Source of the DNA: Nannocystis pusilla
GTDB lineage: Bacteria; Myxococcota_A; Polyangia; Nannocystales; Nannocystaceae
Reading direction: 5' to 3'
Assembly: GCF_020073745.1 (NCBI RefSeq)
Contig: NZ_JAIRAU010000057.1
Coordinates: 1-64,000 of the forward strand
Length of the DNA: 64,000 nt
Of this stretch, positions 31,258 through 40,625 are shown one piece after another. A program made the position numbers and the translations under genes. Each line of letters opens with the position of its first letter. The stretch's first letter is position 1. The notes beneath the pieces are model-generated. The model did no database searches and had not been told where the DNA came from. It saw nothing but the letters and a program-made list of their open reading frames with translations.

Positions 31258-32850
31258 ATGTCGCACGCCCCGCCTGAATTTGCCTCACGACCGCGTCGGT
31301 CGGCGCCGCTCTCGGCTCGCTCCCCCGCACCCGCCGCCGCACCATCTCCGCCCGCCCCGCTCGTGGTCGTGCCGCCCTCCGCATCGGTGCGTGCGCGAGC
31401 GCCAGCCGCGACCTCGCCGTCGAGCGACCGGCCCTCGTCCGCGCGAGCGCCGGCCGCCAACTCGCGCCCGCCGGCCGCCAACTCGCGTCCGCCGGCCTCG
31501 TCCGCGCGACTGCCCGCGCCTGCGCCGGCATCCGTCTCGGCCTCACCGCCCGCCGCCTCGCCCTCCGCGCGCCGTGGCGCTTCGCCGCCGGCCTCCTCCC
31601 CGCGAACTCCAACCTCGAACGCTTCTCCGGCAGCCTCGCCCTCCGCGTGCCGGGGCACCCTCTCGCGGTCGACCTCCACCCCGCGTTCTCCGGCCTCGTG
31701 TTCGACCGCCTCACCCTCCGCGCGCAGCGGCCCTCTTTCGCGTGCGACCTCAGCGCGACCTCCGGCCGCCTCACCCTCCGCGCGCAGCGGCCCCCCGTCG
31801 CGGTCGACCTCCTCAGCGCGTTCTCCGGCCCCGAGTTCGACCGCTTCAACCTCCGCGCGCAGCGGCCCCCTTTCGCGGTCAACCTCCTCAGCGCGTTCTC
31901 CGGCCCCGAGTTCGACCGCTTCACCTTCCGCGCGCAGCGACCCCCCTTCGCGTGCGACCTCAGCGCGACCTCCGGCCGCGAGTTCGGCCGCCTCACCCTC
32001 CGCGCGCAGCAGCCCCCCTTCGCGGTCGACCTCGGCGCGACCTCCGGCCTCGAGTTCGAGCGCCTCGCCGACGCCGCGCCTGTCCGTCGCCCCGCTCCCG
32101 GCCTCTGCGCCCCCTTCCGCGCTCGCACTCGTCTCGGCTGCTCCTGGCGCCGCGCCGGCCCGGCGGGTACGGCCGACCGCTCGTGACTGCACCCTGCCGG
32201 CCCTGCGCGCTCTCCTCGTCTCGCCGGGCGAGTGCGCGCGTCATCCGGACGCCCTCGCCCGTGAGCTCGCGCCCGGCCTGTGCGAGTTGGTCGCCTGCGC
32301 CGTGCCGGACGGCCGCGTGGAGATCCCCGCGCGTCGCGAGCTCACCGCCGTCGGCCTCGGGCCTGCCGGTCTATTTCATCGCGCTCGCCTCGGCACCTGC
32401 ACCGAGCACCTCGACTTCGGGCTCGCCGCCCCGTCCGAAGGTGTTTATGCGTACATGCTCGGAGGGCCAGGTCGGCCCGACACGACGGCCGCCGTGCTCG
32501 AGCTCGAGGCGCTGCTCGGCCAACCGCCCGGCCCGGTCGGCACCGTCGTCGCGTTCCCTGCCCGCGGCGTCGCTATCTTCCTCGCCCCGGGCGCCCGCCG
32601 CCTGCGGCGCTCGCTGGTGGCCTGGGGTCTGCGTCAGTTCTGGTGCGCCGAGCCCGAGGCCGCCCCGCTGCGCCTCGGCGACGCGCTGCGCTTCATCTCC
32701 TCCTGGACGCGCGACGCCTACCGCACGCTCCCCGGTCCGGTCTCGCCGCTGCTCTACTGGCACCACCACGGCAAGCTCAGCGTGCTCGGCGACCTCGGCC
32801 TCTCACACCTCCCGCGCGAGCTGGCCCGCCTGGTGCTCAGCAGCGCGTGA
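31258..32850 (+). CDS. Repeat-rich protein with conserved-looking C-terminal domain; N-terminal frame doubtful
   Basis: The open frame from ATG 31258 runs 530 codons. Residues about 305-530 (CTLPALRALLVSPGECARHP through LSHLPRELARLVLSS) have normal composition and coding bias and look like a real domain, which I do not recognise. Residues 1-300 are almost only Ser, Pro, Ala, Arg and Thr. In that stretch another frame on the same strand (31278-32186) has much stronger third-position GC and normal composition, so the gene may contain frameshifts. In-frame tandem repeats lie at 31711-32020. No promoter or ribosome-binding site is convincing. The C-terminal part is likely genuine; the N-terminus is not established. 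Confidence 0.5.
   Translation: MSHAPPEFASRPRRSAPLSARSPAPAAAPSPPAPLVVVPPSASVRARAPAATSPSSDRPSSARAPAANSRPPAANSRPPASSARLPAPAPASVSASPPAASPSARRGASPPASSPRTPTSNASPAASPSACRGTLSRSTSTPRSPASCSTASPSARSGPLSRATSARPPAASPSARSGPPSRSTSSARSPAPSSTASTSARSGPLSRSTSSARSPAPSSTASPSARSDPPSRATSARPPAASSAASPSARSSPPSRSTSARPPASSSSASPTPRLSVAPLPASAPPSALALVSAAPGAAPARRVRPTARDCTLPALRALLVSPGECARHPDALARELAPGLCELVACAVPDGRVEIPARRELTAVGLGPAGLFHRARLGTCTEHLDFGLAAPSEGVYAYMLGGPGRPDTTAAVLELEALLGQPPGPVGTVVAFPARGVAIFLAPGARRLRRSLVAWGLRQFWCAEPEAAPLRLGDALRFISSWTRDAYRTLPGPVSPLLYWHHHGKLSVLGDLGLSHLPRELARLVLSSA
31647..32186 (+). pseudogene. Alternative reading of the repeat region, strong codon bias
   Basis: From GTG 31647 this frame encodes 179 residues with repeats such as FDRFNLRAQRPPFAVNLLSA and FDRLTLRAQRPSFACDLSA. 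Third-position GC is close to 100%. The open frame extends upstream to 31278 with the same bias (LLPANSNLERFSGSLALRV) but without a clear start codon. It stops at 32186, just where the other frame becomes convincing. It may be the true upstream half of a frameshifted gene. Confidence 0.35.
31711..32020. repeat. In-frame minisatellite, units of 60, 75, 75 and 72 bp
   Basis: The motif TCACCCTCCGCGCGCAGCGG, with small changes, recurs at 31711, 31771, 31846, 31921 and 31993. Spacings are all multiples of three, so every frame keeps phase. The units between differ slightly, indicating an old and partly diverged array. Confidence 0.85.
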
Positions 32851-33228
32851 ACCCACGCCGACGGATCCGGCGAGGTCCATCGAAAAACATGTCTCTTCGA
32901 CCATATTGCTGATGATCAGCCGCCCGTGAGCGCGAGGTTCGTCGCGCTCACGCACGCACATGTCCATGAGGACATACCACCAACACGTCCGTCCGCCTCA
33001 CGCGGCTGGCCTGCGACACCCGCTTTCAGCCATGTCCGAAAAGACATCTCCGCCCCCCGCAGATGTCCGTGAGGACATGCCCTCTCGCACTCGTCTCGCA
33101 CGGTTCTGCCCGAGCACGCCGGCACAACTTCCCGCTCCCGCCTCGGCGGAACCCGCGCCCCTTTTTAATAAAAAGCACGCGAGCGCCCGGGCTCACGCCC
33201 TGCGACTTCCCCGCCCGCTCCGGCCTGC
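32851..33228. repeat. Spacer with four dispersed stem-loops and an AT palindrome
   Basis: Members are ACATGTCT-CTTC-GACCATAT (32887-32906), ACATGTCC-ATGA-GGACATAC (32958-32977), CATGTCC-GAAA-AGACATC (33031-33048) and GATGTCC-GTGA-GGACATG (33062-33079). CTTTTT-AAT-AAAAAG at 33161-33175 is an AT-rich palindrome that stands out in this GC-rich DNA. I see no gene. Confidence 0.75.
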
Positions 33229-33234
33229 TACGCT
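33229..33234 (+). promoter_or_regulatory. -10-like TACGCT before the radical SAM gene
   Basis: TACGCT lies 8 nt before the GTG at 33243, supporting that start. Confidence 0.45.
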
Positions 33235-33242
33235 CACGCGCC

Positions 33243-34286
33243 GTGCCGCGTCCCGTCGACAACCCGCCGAACCCGTGGCTGTCGACCCACGTCGAGTACC
33301 TCGGCGAGCCGCCGGACGCCGGGCTCGAGGTGTACGAGGAGGATGCGCGCAGCGTCGTCGCCACCAACGACAGCCCCGACATCCCGTTCCGCTACAGCGT
33401 CAACCCGTACCGCGGCTGCTACCACGGCTGCGCCTACTGCTACGCCCGGCCCACGCACCAGTACCTCGGCTGGGGCGCCGGCACCGACTTCGAGCGCAAG
33501 ATCGTCGTCAAGCGCAACGCCCCGGCGCTCCTGCGCCAGTTCTTGGCCCGCCCCAAATGGACCCGCGAGCTGCTGGCGTTCAGCGGCGTCACCGACTGCT
33601 ACCAGCCGCTCGAGGCCCACTACGCGCTGACGCGCGGCTGCCTCGAGGCGTGCATCGATCTCGCCAACCCGGTCGGCATCATCACCAAGGGGCCGCTCGT
33701 GGCCCGCGACGTCGACCTCCTGGTCGCACTCAACCGCCGCGCCGGCGTCTCGGTCACGATCAGCGTCCCGTTCGTCGACGACGCGATGGCCCGGCGGATC
33801 GAGCCCTCGGTGGCGCGCCCGTCGAAGCGGTTGCAGGCGCTGGCGACCCTGAGCGCCGCGGGGATCCGTACCGGCGTCGCGGTCGCGCCGGTGATCCCCG
33901 GCCTCAACGACAGCCAGATCCCGCAGATCCTCGCGCGCGCCCGCGAGGCCGGGGCGCAGAACGCCTTCCTCACCCTGCTGCGCCTCCCGGCCGAGGTCCT
34001 GCCGGTGTTCGACGCCCGCCTGCAGGAGGCCGAGCCGCTGCGCCACACACATGTCCTTTCGGCCATCCGCGACGTCCGCCGCGGCGGCCTCAACGACTCG
34101 CGGTTCGGCCAGCGCATGGACGGTCAGGGCCCGCGCTGGCAGGCCATCGAGCAGCTGTTCGAGGTGCACGCGCGTCGCCTCGGCTTCAACACCGACCCGC
34201 CGCGGCTGCCGGCCCAGGCCACCATGCGCGCCGAACCTGCCCCGAAGGCCAGGCCGCAGCAGCGCTCGCTGTTCGGCGACGACTGA
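33243..34286 (+). CDS. PA0069-type radical SAM protein
   Basis: A 347-residue cytoplasmic protein of the radical SAM superfamily, close to the PA0069/Rv2578c (SplB-like) group. The [4Fe-4S]-binding motif CxxxCxxC is at C59, C63 and C66 (RGCYHGCAYC). NPYRG before it and the later VGIITKGPLVARD, VTISVPFVDD and PVIPGLND blocks fit this group. The substrate of these proteins is not known. GTG at 33243 is chosen because it begins PRPVDNPPNPW and has TACGCT 8 nt upstream. Two dispersed stem-loops lie in its 3' part (34049-34066, 34235-34254). Confidence 0.9.
   Translation: MPRPVDNPPNPWLSTHVEYLGEPPDAGLEVYEEDARSVVATNDSPDIPFRYSVNPYRGCYHGCAYCYARPTHQYLGWGAGTDFERKIVVKRNAPALLRQFLARPKWTRELLAFSGVTDCYQPLEAHYALTRGCLEACIDLANPVGIITKGPLVARDVDLLVALNRRAGVSVTISVPFVDDAMARRIEPSVARPSKRLQALATLSAAGIRTGVAVAPVIPGLNDSQIPQILARAREAGAQNAFLTLLRLPAEVLPVFDARLQEAEPLRHTHVLSAIRDVRRGGLNDSRFGQRMDGQGPRWQAIEQLFEVHARRLGFNTDPPRLPAQATMRAEPAPKARPQQRSLFGDD
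34049..34254. repeat. Two dispersed stem-loops inside the radical SAM gene
   Basis: ACATGTCC-TTTC-GGCCAT is at 34049-34066, and the weaker ACCTGCCC-CGAA-GGCCAGGC at 34235-34254. Confidence 0.5.
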
Positions 34287-34484
34287 CGCTGCGCGCGTCG
34301 CCCGAATCGGCGCGCACCGAGCCGCCTCTCCCTCTCAAAGCCAGGCCGCAGCAGCGGCGCGCCTCGATCGAACCGGCGCGCAGGATCGCGTCGGTGCGCA
34401 CCCAGGCCGCCCGCGAGTCCGGGCATCAGCGTCCGCTGCCGAGCCGGCGCGTGGCGGCGACCGAACAGGCGCATTGCCTCGCGC

Positions 34485-34504
34485 ACATATCTCCGAGGAC
34501 ATGT
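34485..34504. repeat. Dispersed stem-loop between convergent genes
   Basis: ACATATCT-CCGA-GGACATGT lies 9 bp after the methyltransferase stop (minus) and about 200 bp after the radical SAM stop. It probably helps end the methyltransferase transcript. Confidence 0.65.
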
Positions 34505-34512
34505 CTCGTGCG

Positions 34513-35556
34513 TCACCCGCCCCAGCGCGCGCGCACGATCCAGAACCCCGGCGCCTCGTGCGTCTCGATCTGCGCCCGCGTGTCCTTCAGCACCTGCACC
34601 AGGCGCCCCGAGCGATTGACCACGAACCACGCCTCGCCGCCGTCGCGCAGCCAGTGCGGCAGCGGCTTGACCAGCGCCGCGAACGCCTCCGGGGGCGCGT
34701 GCGTCGGCGGGTTGACCAGCGCCAGCTCGACCGTCCCGCGCCACGGGTGGGCCGCGGGCAGGCCGTCGGACAGCAGCGCCTCGACGCGTTCGCAGCCGAG
34801 GCGGGCCGCGTTCTCGCGCACCAGGCCGGCGGCGATCACGTTGCTCTCGACCGCCAGGACATGTCCCTTCGGCCATCTCCGCGCCGCCCACAGCGCCAGC
34901 GGACCGATGCCCGCGCCGAGGTCGACGACGCGTCGCGGCGTCGGCAGCTCCGCCTCGGCGAGCGCCGTCAGCAGCGCGCGCGTGCCGTCGTCGAGGTGTT
35001 TGCGGCAGAACACGCCGGGCGCCGACAGCAGCGGCACCTCGCCGAGCAGTGGTTCGGCGATCTCGTAGCGCACTGCCAGCAGCTCGGCGGCCGCCCTGGC
35101 GTCGAAGCGGTCGGACTTCTCGGCGGCGAGCAAGTGATAGCCGCGGTCGCGCTCGACGGTCTCGCACCCGCCGAGCAGCGCCGCGATCGTGCGCGCCAGC
35201 GAGGCGGCGCCCTTGTCCTTGCGGACGGCGCAGAAGAGGCGGCCGCCGGGCAGCAGCACCGAGGCGGCGAGCGCCAGGCTGGCTTCGGAGAAGTCCTTGC
35301 CGAGGTGCGCGCGCGGCCACACGGCGGCGGCACGGAAGCGTGGGGTGATGTCGACCGACCACGGAGCTGCGAGCGTCGCCGGCTCGTCGGCAGACTGCTC
35401 GCGGACATCGATGGCCCAGCGCGTGGCCCCCGGCCGCAGACCGGGCAGCGGGCCGCCGTAGGCCAGCGCCAGCGCCTCCGGCGGCACCGCCTGCACGGCT
35501 TGGGCGAGCAGGCGCACGCCGGGGTCGGAGGGGTTAAAGAGGTTCTCGCCCTGCAC
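34513..35556 (-). CDS. Class I SAM-dependent methyltransferase, RsmC/RlmG-like
   Basis: A 347-residue protein with two domains, as in the rRNA guanine-N2 methyltransferases RsmC and RlmG. A degenerate N-terminal half precedes a C-terminal Rossmann methyltransferase. The SAM-binding motif is VVDLGAGIGPLALWAARRWP, the acidic loop is AVESNVIA, and the catalytic motif LVNPPTH (an NPPF variant) follows. The fourth residue is His rather than the usual Phe. I chose GTG 35556 because TATCCC lies 8 nt upstream; an upstream GTG at 35601 would add 15 residues. Target base unknown. A stem-loop (34859-34876) lies in the Rossmann codons. Confidence 0.8.
   Translation of the reverse strand: MQGENLFNPSDPGVRLLAQAVQAVPPEALALAYGGPLPGLRPGATRWAIDVREQSADEPATLAAPWSVDITPRFRAAAVWPRAHLGKDFSEASLALAASVLLPGGRLFCAVRKDKGAASLARTIAALLGGCETVERDRGYHLLAAEKSDRFDARAAAELLAVRYEIAEPLLGEVPLLSAPGVFCRKHLDDGTRALLTALAEAELPTPRRVVDLGAGIGPLALWAARRWPKGHVLAVESNVIAAGLVRENAARLGCERVEALLSDGLPAAHPWRGTVELALVNPPTHAPPEAFAALVKPLPHWLRDGGEAWFVVNRSGRLVQVLKDTRAQIETHEAPGFWIVRARWGG
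34857..34876. repeat. Dispersed stem-loop inside the methyltransferase gene
   Basis: GGACATGTCC core followed by CTTC and GGCCAT. It codes for part of RRWPKGHVLAV. Confidence 0.55.
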
Positions 35557-35965
35557 GGCGCGGAGGGATAACAGCGGGGCGCCTGGCGCGCAATTCGGCA
35601 CCCCGACATCCTGCCGGCCACGGCTTCGCCCGCGTCAGCGCACACGCCCGGGGCGCCGTCTCGGCCCTCGCCGATTCGCCCCCGGAGCGGCCCTTGAACG
35701 CGTTCTGGACCGCGGCCCCGCGCGCGATCGCCGTCGGCGGCGCGGCAAATCCGGCCGATTGCGCGATTGGGGGTGGACCCGCGATACGGCCCGTGTTAAA
35801 GCACCTGCGGACCCTCCGCCGGCCTGGCGTGTATTCGCCGCGGTCGTTGTTGGGCCCACGTGCTTGTTTGGAGCTCCGGCGACTCCTCCGCGGGTCGTCG
35901 CGCGGGTCCGGCTGCCGAGTCGCGGCCGTCCGCGGCCCGACCAGTCCATACGTCCCAGGATCTGC
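35557..35965. other. Divergent intergenic region
   Basis: It separates the methyltransferase (minus) from the SNF2 gene (plus). The TATCCC element at 35565-35570 (minus strand) serves the methyltransferase. For the SNF2 gene only weak hexamers are seen (TTGCGC near 35759). No gene or repeat is recognised. Confidence 0.45.
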
Positions 35966-38900
35966 GTGTCCACACTCGAAGCGTTCCTCCCCCTGTTCGA
36001 GCCGGAGTCGCTGGCGAAGATCGCCAGCAAGAAGGCGTTTAGCGCCGGCCAGGAGCTGTTCGAAGCCAAGGCCGTCTCGGACATCGTGTTCGCCGGGAAC
36101 TGTCTCAAAGGCAAGGTCAAGGGGTCGAGCCCGCAGCCGCACGCGACGGTCATCAAGCTGCTCGAGTCGGGCATGGTCGAGGCGCAGTGCGACTGCCCGA
36201 CCTACACCGACGGCTGGGAGAAGTTCTGCCACCACGCGGTCGCGCTGGCGCTCGCGCTGCGCAAGCAGTACCAGGCCGGCGGCGAGATCACGCTGACGCA
36301 GAACCCGTGGACCGCCGAGCTCGCCGGCACCGGCGCCAACGCGCAGCGCTACACGATCGAGGCCCGGCGCGGCAATTGGCACGTCATGGCCTTCCGCGGC
36401 GGCGGCACGCCGGTCGTCAGTCGCCGGCGCTACGAGGGCATGAGCCCGGCCGACCGCGTCATCCATCACTACCTCTCGCAGGAGGTCGACGACGCCGACG
36501 ACGGCGGCCACGTCATCGACGACATGGCGCTGTCGGGCCTCCTCTACTTCGCGCGCGGCGGCAGCACCGTCAGCCTCAAGGGCGTCGGCAAGCTGCAGTT
36601 CGCCGCCGAGCCGCTGACCTTGCGCGTGCGCGCCGAGCCGCGGCCCGGCGACAACAGCGTCGTCCTGCACGCCTTCCTCGAGCAGCGCAGCACCGGCCGC
36701 GACCTCGAGGTCCCCGCCGGTCGCATCATCGTCGGCGCGCCGACCTGGTTCCTCGTGCCCGAGACCGCCGAGGTGTTCCTCGTGCCCGACACCCCGCCGT
36801 GGGTGCTCGAGGCGGTCGCCAAGCAGCCGCGGATCGTCATGGACGCCCGCGTCAGCGCGCAGGCGATGGACGCCCTCAGCGAGTCGCTCAAGACCGTCGG
36901 CGTCCCGCACCAGGACCTGTTCGCGCTCGCCTCCGACTCGCGCAAGATCGACGCCATCATCGCCACCGTCGAGGGCGACGCCTCGCAGATCAAGGTCGCG
37001 CTGGCGGCCCGCTACGGCAACGTCACGCTCGGCATCACCGGCAGCGAGCCCGAGACCGCCCGCTACACCATCAACCTCGGCGACCAGCCGCTCAGCTTCT
37101 ACCGCGACCTCGAGGGCGAGGCCGCCGCGCGCAAGACGCTGACCGACCTCGGCCTCAAGTACAACCCCGACGCCGACGGCTTCATCGCCAGCGGCGACGC
37201 CGCCGTCGAGTTCATGATCGTCGGCCTGCCGCTGTTGCCCGAGACGTGGGAGCGGCGCGTGCCGCAGCTGCCGCGCGTGCGCAGCAAGTCGCCGACCCCG
37301 CGGCTGGCCGTGCGCAGCAAGGAGGGCAGCGTGCTCGACCTCGACGCCGTGGTCGACGTCGAGGGCGAGGAGGACCTGATCTCGTTCCGCGACCTGCTGC
37401 GCTGGCTGCACGAGGGCCGGCGCTGGATCACCCTCGCCGACGGTTCGGTCGCCAAGCTCGACCCGCAGATCCTCCAGCCGATCGCCGAGGCCGCCGGCGC
37501 GATCGAGTTCGACAAGCAGGGCCACGCCGAGATCAGCACGCTCGAGCTCGGCACCTTGACCCGCCTGCTCGGCGCCGTGCCCTCGGCCGACGTCGCCAAG
37601 GAGGTCAAGCGCTTGATGGAGAACATGACCGGCGAGCGCTCGGCCAAGGCGCCCAAGCGGGCCAAGACGCTCACCGCCAAGCTGCGCGAGTACCAGCGCT
37701 CCGGCTTCGCGTGGTTGTGGCAGCTCCACGAGAACCAGATGACCGGCATCCTGGCCGACGACATGGGCCTCGGAAAGACGGTCCAGGCGCTGGCGCTGCT
37801 GACCAAGGCCAAGGAGGAGGAGGGCGATCAGCCGTCGCTGATCGTCTGCCCGACCTCGGTGTTGAGCGTGTGGAAGCAGGAGGTCAAGAAGTGGGCGCCC
37901 AGCCTGACGCTGACCACCTGGCACGGCGCCGACCGGGCCGAGAACCGCCGCATGCTCAAGAAGGCGGACATCGTCGTCACCACCTACGCGATCTTGCGGC
38001 GCGACATCGACGAGCTGAGCAAGATCCGCTGGCGCTACGCCATCCTCGACGAGGCGCAGTACATCAAGAACTGGGCCACCACCACCGCCAAGAGCGCCAA
38101 GCAGCTGACCGCCGACCACCGCCTCGCGCTCTCCGGCACCCCGGTCGAGAACCACCTGGCTGACCTTTGGGCCATCTTCGACTTCCTCGCGCCCAACTTC
38201 CTCGGCAAGCTGTCCGACTTCCAGAAGAACTACGTCCGCCCGATCGAGGAGAACGACGCCAAGACGCTCGAGGCCCTGCGCGCGCGCATCCGTCCGTTCG
38301 TCATGCGGCGCAAGAAGGAGGACGTGGCCCAGGAGCTGCCGCCGAAGACCGAGCAGACGCTGTTCGTCCAGTTCGGTCGCAGCCAGCTCGGCCTCTACAA
38401 CCGGATCCTCAAGACCGCGAAGGACGAGATCAAGGGCCGCATCGAGGAGGTCGGCCTCGAGAAGTCGCAGATGACGATCCTCGCCGCGCTCACGCGCCTG
38501 CGCCAGGTCTGCTGCGACCCGCGCCTGCTCGGCCTGCCCGACGCGTCGACGCTGCCGCCCTCGGCCAAGCTCGAGGCCTTCAAGGAGCTCATGGCCGACT
38601 GCGTCGGCTCGGGCCGCAAGGTCCTGGTGTTCTCGCAGTTCGTCGAGATGCAGAAGCTCCTCGGCGACGCCCTCGGCGAGCTGAAGATCCCCTACCTCTG
38701 GCTGCACGGCGGCACCAAGAACCGCGAGGAGCTGGTCCAGCAGTTCCAGTCCAAGGCCGGCCCGCCGGTGTTCCTCATCTCCCTCAAGGCCGGCGGCTCC
38801 GGCCTCACCCTCACCGAAGCGGACACCGTCGTCCACTTCGACCCGTGGTGGAACCCGGCCGTCGAAGACCAGGCCACCGACCGCGCCCACCGCATCGGCC

Positions 38901-39094
38901 AGGACAAGCCCGTCATGGTCTACCGCCTCGTCTGCGAGGACACCGTCGAGCAGAAGATGGTCGAGCTCGGCGCCCGCAAGCGCGAGGTCGCCGAGAGCGC
39001 GCTCGGCCGCGACGTGACGGCCGGCAAGAAGCTCACCATGGAAGACGTCGAGGCGCTGCTCGAGACCCCGAGCGTCGCCACCTGGGACCAGTGA
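35966..39094 (+). CDS. SWIM-domain SNF2/RapA-type DEAD/H helicase
   Basis: A 1042-residue double-stranded-DNA translocase of the SNF2 family. The N-terminal SWIM zinc finger (C-x-C then C-x-H: AQCDCPTYTDGWEKFCHH, residues about 75-90) is followed by a long all-beta middle region. The helicase core has Walker A DDMGLGKT (about residue 598), the DEAQ box ILDEAQYIKN (about 696), LSGTPVENHLADLW, and the C-terminal lobe VLVFSQFVEMQKLL, SLKAGGSGLTLTEAD and DRAHRIGQ. Such proteins remodel nucleoprotein or transcription complexes. The GTG at 35966 has AGGA 5 nt upstream. The CrtI-like gene follows 7 bp later. Confidence 0.9.
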   Translation: MSTLEAFLPLFEPESLAKIASKKAFSAGQELFEAKAVSDIVFAGNCLKGKVKGSSPQPHATVIKLLESGMVEAQCDCPTYTDGWEKFCHHAVALALALRKQYQAGGEITLTQNPWTAELAGTGANAQRYTIEARRGNWHVMAFRGGGTPVVSRRRYEGMSPADRVIHHYLSQEVDDADDGGHVIDDMALSGLLYFARGGSTVSLKGVGKLQFAAEPLTLRVRAEPRPGDNSVVLHAFLEQRSTGRDLEVPAGRIIVGAPTWFLVPETAEVFLVPDTPPWVLEAVAKQPRIVMDARVSAQAMDALSESLKTVGVPHQDLFALASDSRKIDAIIATVEGDASQIKVALAARYGNVTLGITGSEPETARYTINLGDQPLSFYRDLEGEAAARKTLTDLGLKYNPDADGFIASGDAAVEFMIVGLPLLPETWERRVPQLPRVRSKSPTPRLAVRSKEGSVLDLDAVVDVEGEEDLISFRDLLRWLHEGRRWITLADGSVAKLDPQILQPIAEAAGAIEFDKQGHAEISTLELGTLTRLLGAVPSADVAKEVKRLMENMTGERSAKAPKRAKTLTAKLREYQRSGFAWLWQLHENQMTGILADDMGLGKTVQALALLTKAKEEEGDQPSLIVCPTSVLSVWKQEVKKWAPSLTLTTWHGADRAENRRMLKKADIVVTTYAILRRDIDELSKIRWRYAILDEAQYIKNWATTTAKSAKQLTADHRLALSGTPVENHLADLWAIFDFLAPNFLGKLSDFQKNYVRPIEENDAKTLEALRARIRPFVMRRKKEDVAQELPPKTEQTLFVQFGRSQLGLYNRILKTAKDEIKGRIEEVGLEKSQMTILAALTRLRQVCCDPRLLGLPDASTLPPSAKLEAFKELMADCVGSGRKVLVFSQFVEMQKLLGDALGELKIPYLWLHGGTKNREELVQQFQSKAGPPVFLISLKAGGSGLTLTEADTVVHFDPWWNPAVEDQATDRAHRIGQDKPVMVYRLVCEDTVEQKMVELGARKREVAESALGRDVTAGKKLTMEDVEALLETPSVATWDQ

Positions 39095-39101
39095 GCGCAC
39101 C

Positions 39102-40625
39102 ATGGCCGGCGACCCCGACGCGATCGTCATCGGCTCCGGGCCCAACGGCCTCGTCGCCGCCTGCATGCTCGCCCGCGCCGGCCTGCGCGTGCTCGTGTGC
39201 GAGGCCAACCCGCGCCGCTGGGGCGGCGCGCTCGGCTCGGAGGAGGCCACCCTGCCCGGCTTCGTCCACGACGTCGGCGCCGCGTTCTTCCCGTTCCCGC
39301 GCATCAGCCCGGCCTTCCGCGCGCTCGACCTCGAGAAGCAGGGCGTCGAGCTCTGCTTCGCCGAGTTCGAGAGCTGTCACCCCGCGCTCGACGGCAGCGT
39401 CGCCTGCATCAGCCGCGACCTCGACGTCTGCGCGCGCAACTTCGGCGACCCGCGCGACGGCGAGGCCTTCGCCGCGCTGGCCCGCTGGTACCGCAGCGTC
39501 GAGCCGTCGGTCCTCGGGATCCTGCTCAACACGCTGCCGACGCTCTCGCCTGTCCTGAAGTTACTGCCGTTCGGGATCTTCAAGCTCGCGCGGATCTTGC
39601 TCTCGAGCGGCGGCGGGCTGGCCCGGCGGATGTTCCGCGGCGAGGCGGCGCGCCGCGTCATGCCCGGCCTCGCGCTGCACGTCGACGTCGGCCCGCGCGA
39701 CCCGATCGGCGCGGCGCTCGGCTTCATGCTCAGCATGACCGCGACCACCGGCGGTTACTCGATCCCGCGCGGCGGGGCCCAGGCGCTCGCCGACGCGATG
39801 GTCGCCGACCTGCGCCGGCACGGCGGCGAGATCCGCCTCGCCAGCCGCGTCGAACGGGTCCTCACCGAGGGCCGGCGGGCCGTCGGCGTCCGCCTCGCCG
39901 ACGGCACCGAGTTGCGCGCGGCCCGACGCGCCGTGATCGCCGACACGGCCGCGGCGTCGCTGCTGCTCGACCTCGTCGCCCGCGACCTCGTCCCCGCGCG
40001 CGTGGTCCGCTTCATGGAGCGCTTCCCCCAGGGCTGGGGCACCTTCAAGGTCGACTGGGCGCTGTCTTCGCCGGTCCCCTGGTCTGTCCCCGAGGCCAGG
40101 CGCTCCGCGGTCGTCCACGCCGGCGACAGCCTCGACGACCTCGAGCGCTTCACCGCCCAGGTGCGCCGCGGCGAGCTGCCCGACAACCCGTACCTGGTCG
40201 TCGGCCAACAGAGCCTCGTCGACCCGACGCGCGCACCGGCCGGCAAGCAGACGCTGTGGGCGTACTCGCGCGTGCCGAGCCGACCCACCGGCGGCTGGCA
40301 AGCGCACGCCGAGGCGTTCGCCGACCGCGTCGACGCCCGCATCGAGGGCCTCGCGCCCGGCTTCCGCTCGACGATCCTCGCGCGCCGGATCGTCGCGCCA
40401 CCTGACCTCGAGGCCATGGACGCCAACCTCGTCGGCGGCGACCTCGGTGGCGGTTCGAACGCCTGGCACCGCCAGCTCGTGTTCAGGCCGCTCTTCCCCT
40501 ACTTCCGCCACCGCATGCCGGTCGAGGGTCTCTACCTGTGCTCGAGCTACGCCCACCCCGGCGCGGGCGTACACGGCATGTGCGGGTACAACGCCGCGGG
40601 CATCGTCCTGCGCGACCTCGGCTGA
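39102..40625 (+). CDS. CrtI/PYROXD2-like FAD-dependent oxidoreductase
   Basis: A 507-residue flavoprotein. The dinucleotide-binding motif VIGSGPNGLVAACMLARAGLRVLVCEA is at the N-terminus. The phytoene-desaturase-like C-terminal signature is LYLCSSYAHPGAGVHGMCGYNAA. A TGGYSIPRGGAQALADAM block matches the same superfamily. Substrate could be a carotenoid-like or other polyunsaturated lipid, but no carotenoid genes are nearby. It begins 7 bp after the SNF2 gene, so it is probably co-transcribed; why these two are paired is unclear. A degenerate stem-loop lies at 40082-40101. Confidence 0.87.
   Translation: MAGDPDAIVIGSGPNGLVAACMLARAGLRVLVCEANPRRWGGALGSEEATLPGFVHDVGAAFFPFPRISPAFRALDLEKQGVELCFAEFESCHPALDGSVACISRDLDVCARNFGDPRDGEAFAALARWYRSVEPSVLGILLNTLPTLSPVLKLLPFGIFKLARILLSSGGGLARRMFRGEAARRVMPGLALHVDVGPRDPIGAALGFMLSMTATTGGYSIPRGGAQALADAMVADLRRHGGEIRLASRVERVLTEGRRAVGVRLADGTELRAARRAVIADTAAASLLLDLVARDLVPARVVRFMERFPQGWGTFKVDWALSSPVPWSVPEARRSAVVHAGDSLDDLERFTAQVRRGELPDNPYLVVGQQSLVDPTRAPAGKQTLWAYSRVPSRPTGGWQAHAEAFADRVDARIEGLAPGFRSTILARRIVAPPDLEAMDANLVGGDLGGGSNAWHRQLVFRPLFPYFRHRMPVEGLYLCSSYAHPGAGVHGMCGYNAAGIVLRDLG

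Noticed and set aside
35534..39304. Open frame of more than 1200 codons opposite the SNF2 helicase
   Set aside because: It is antisense to a well-marked helicase and has shadow-type composition.
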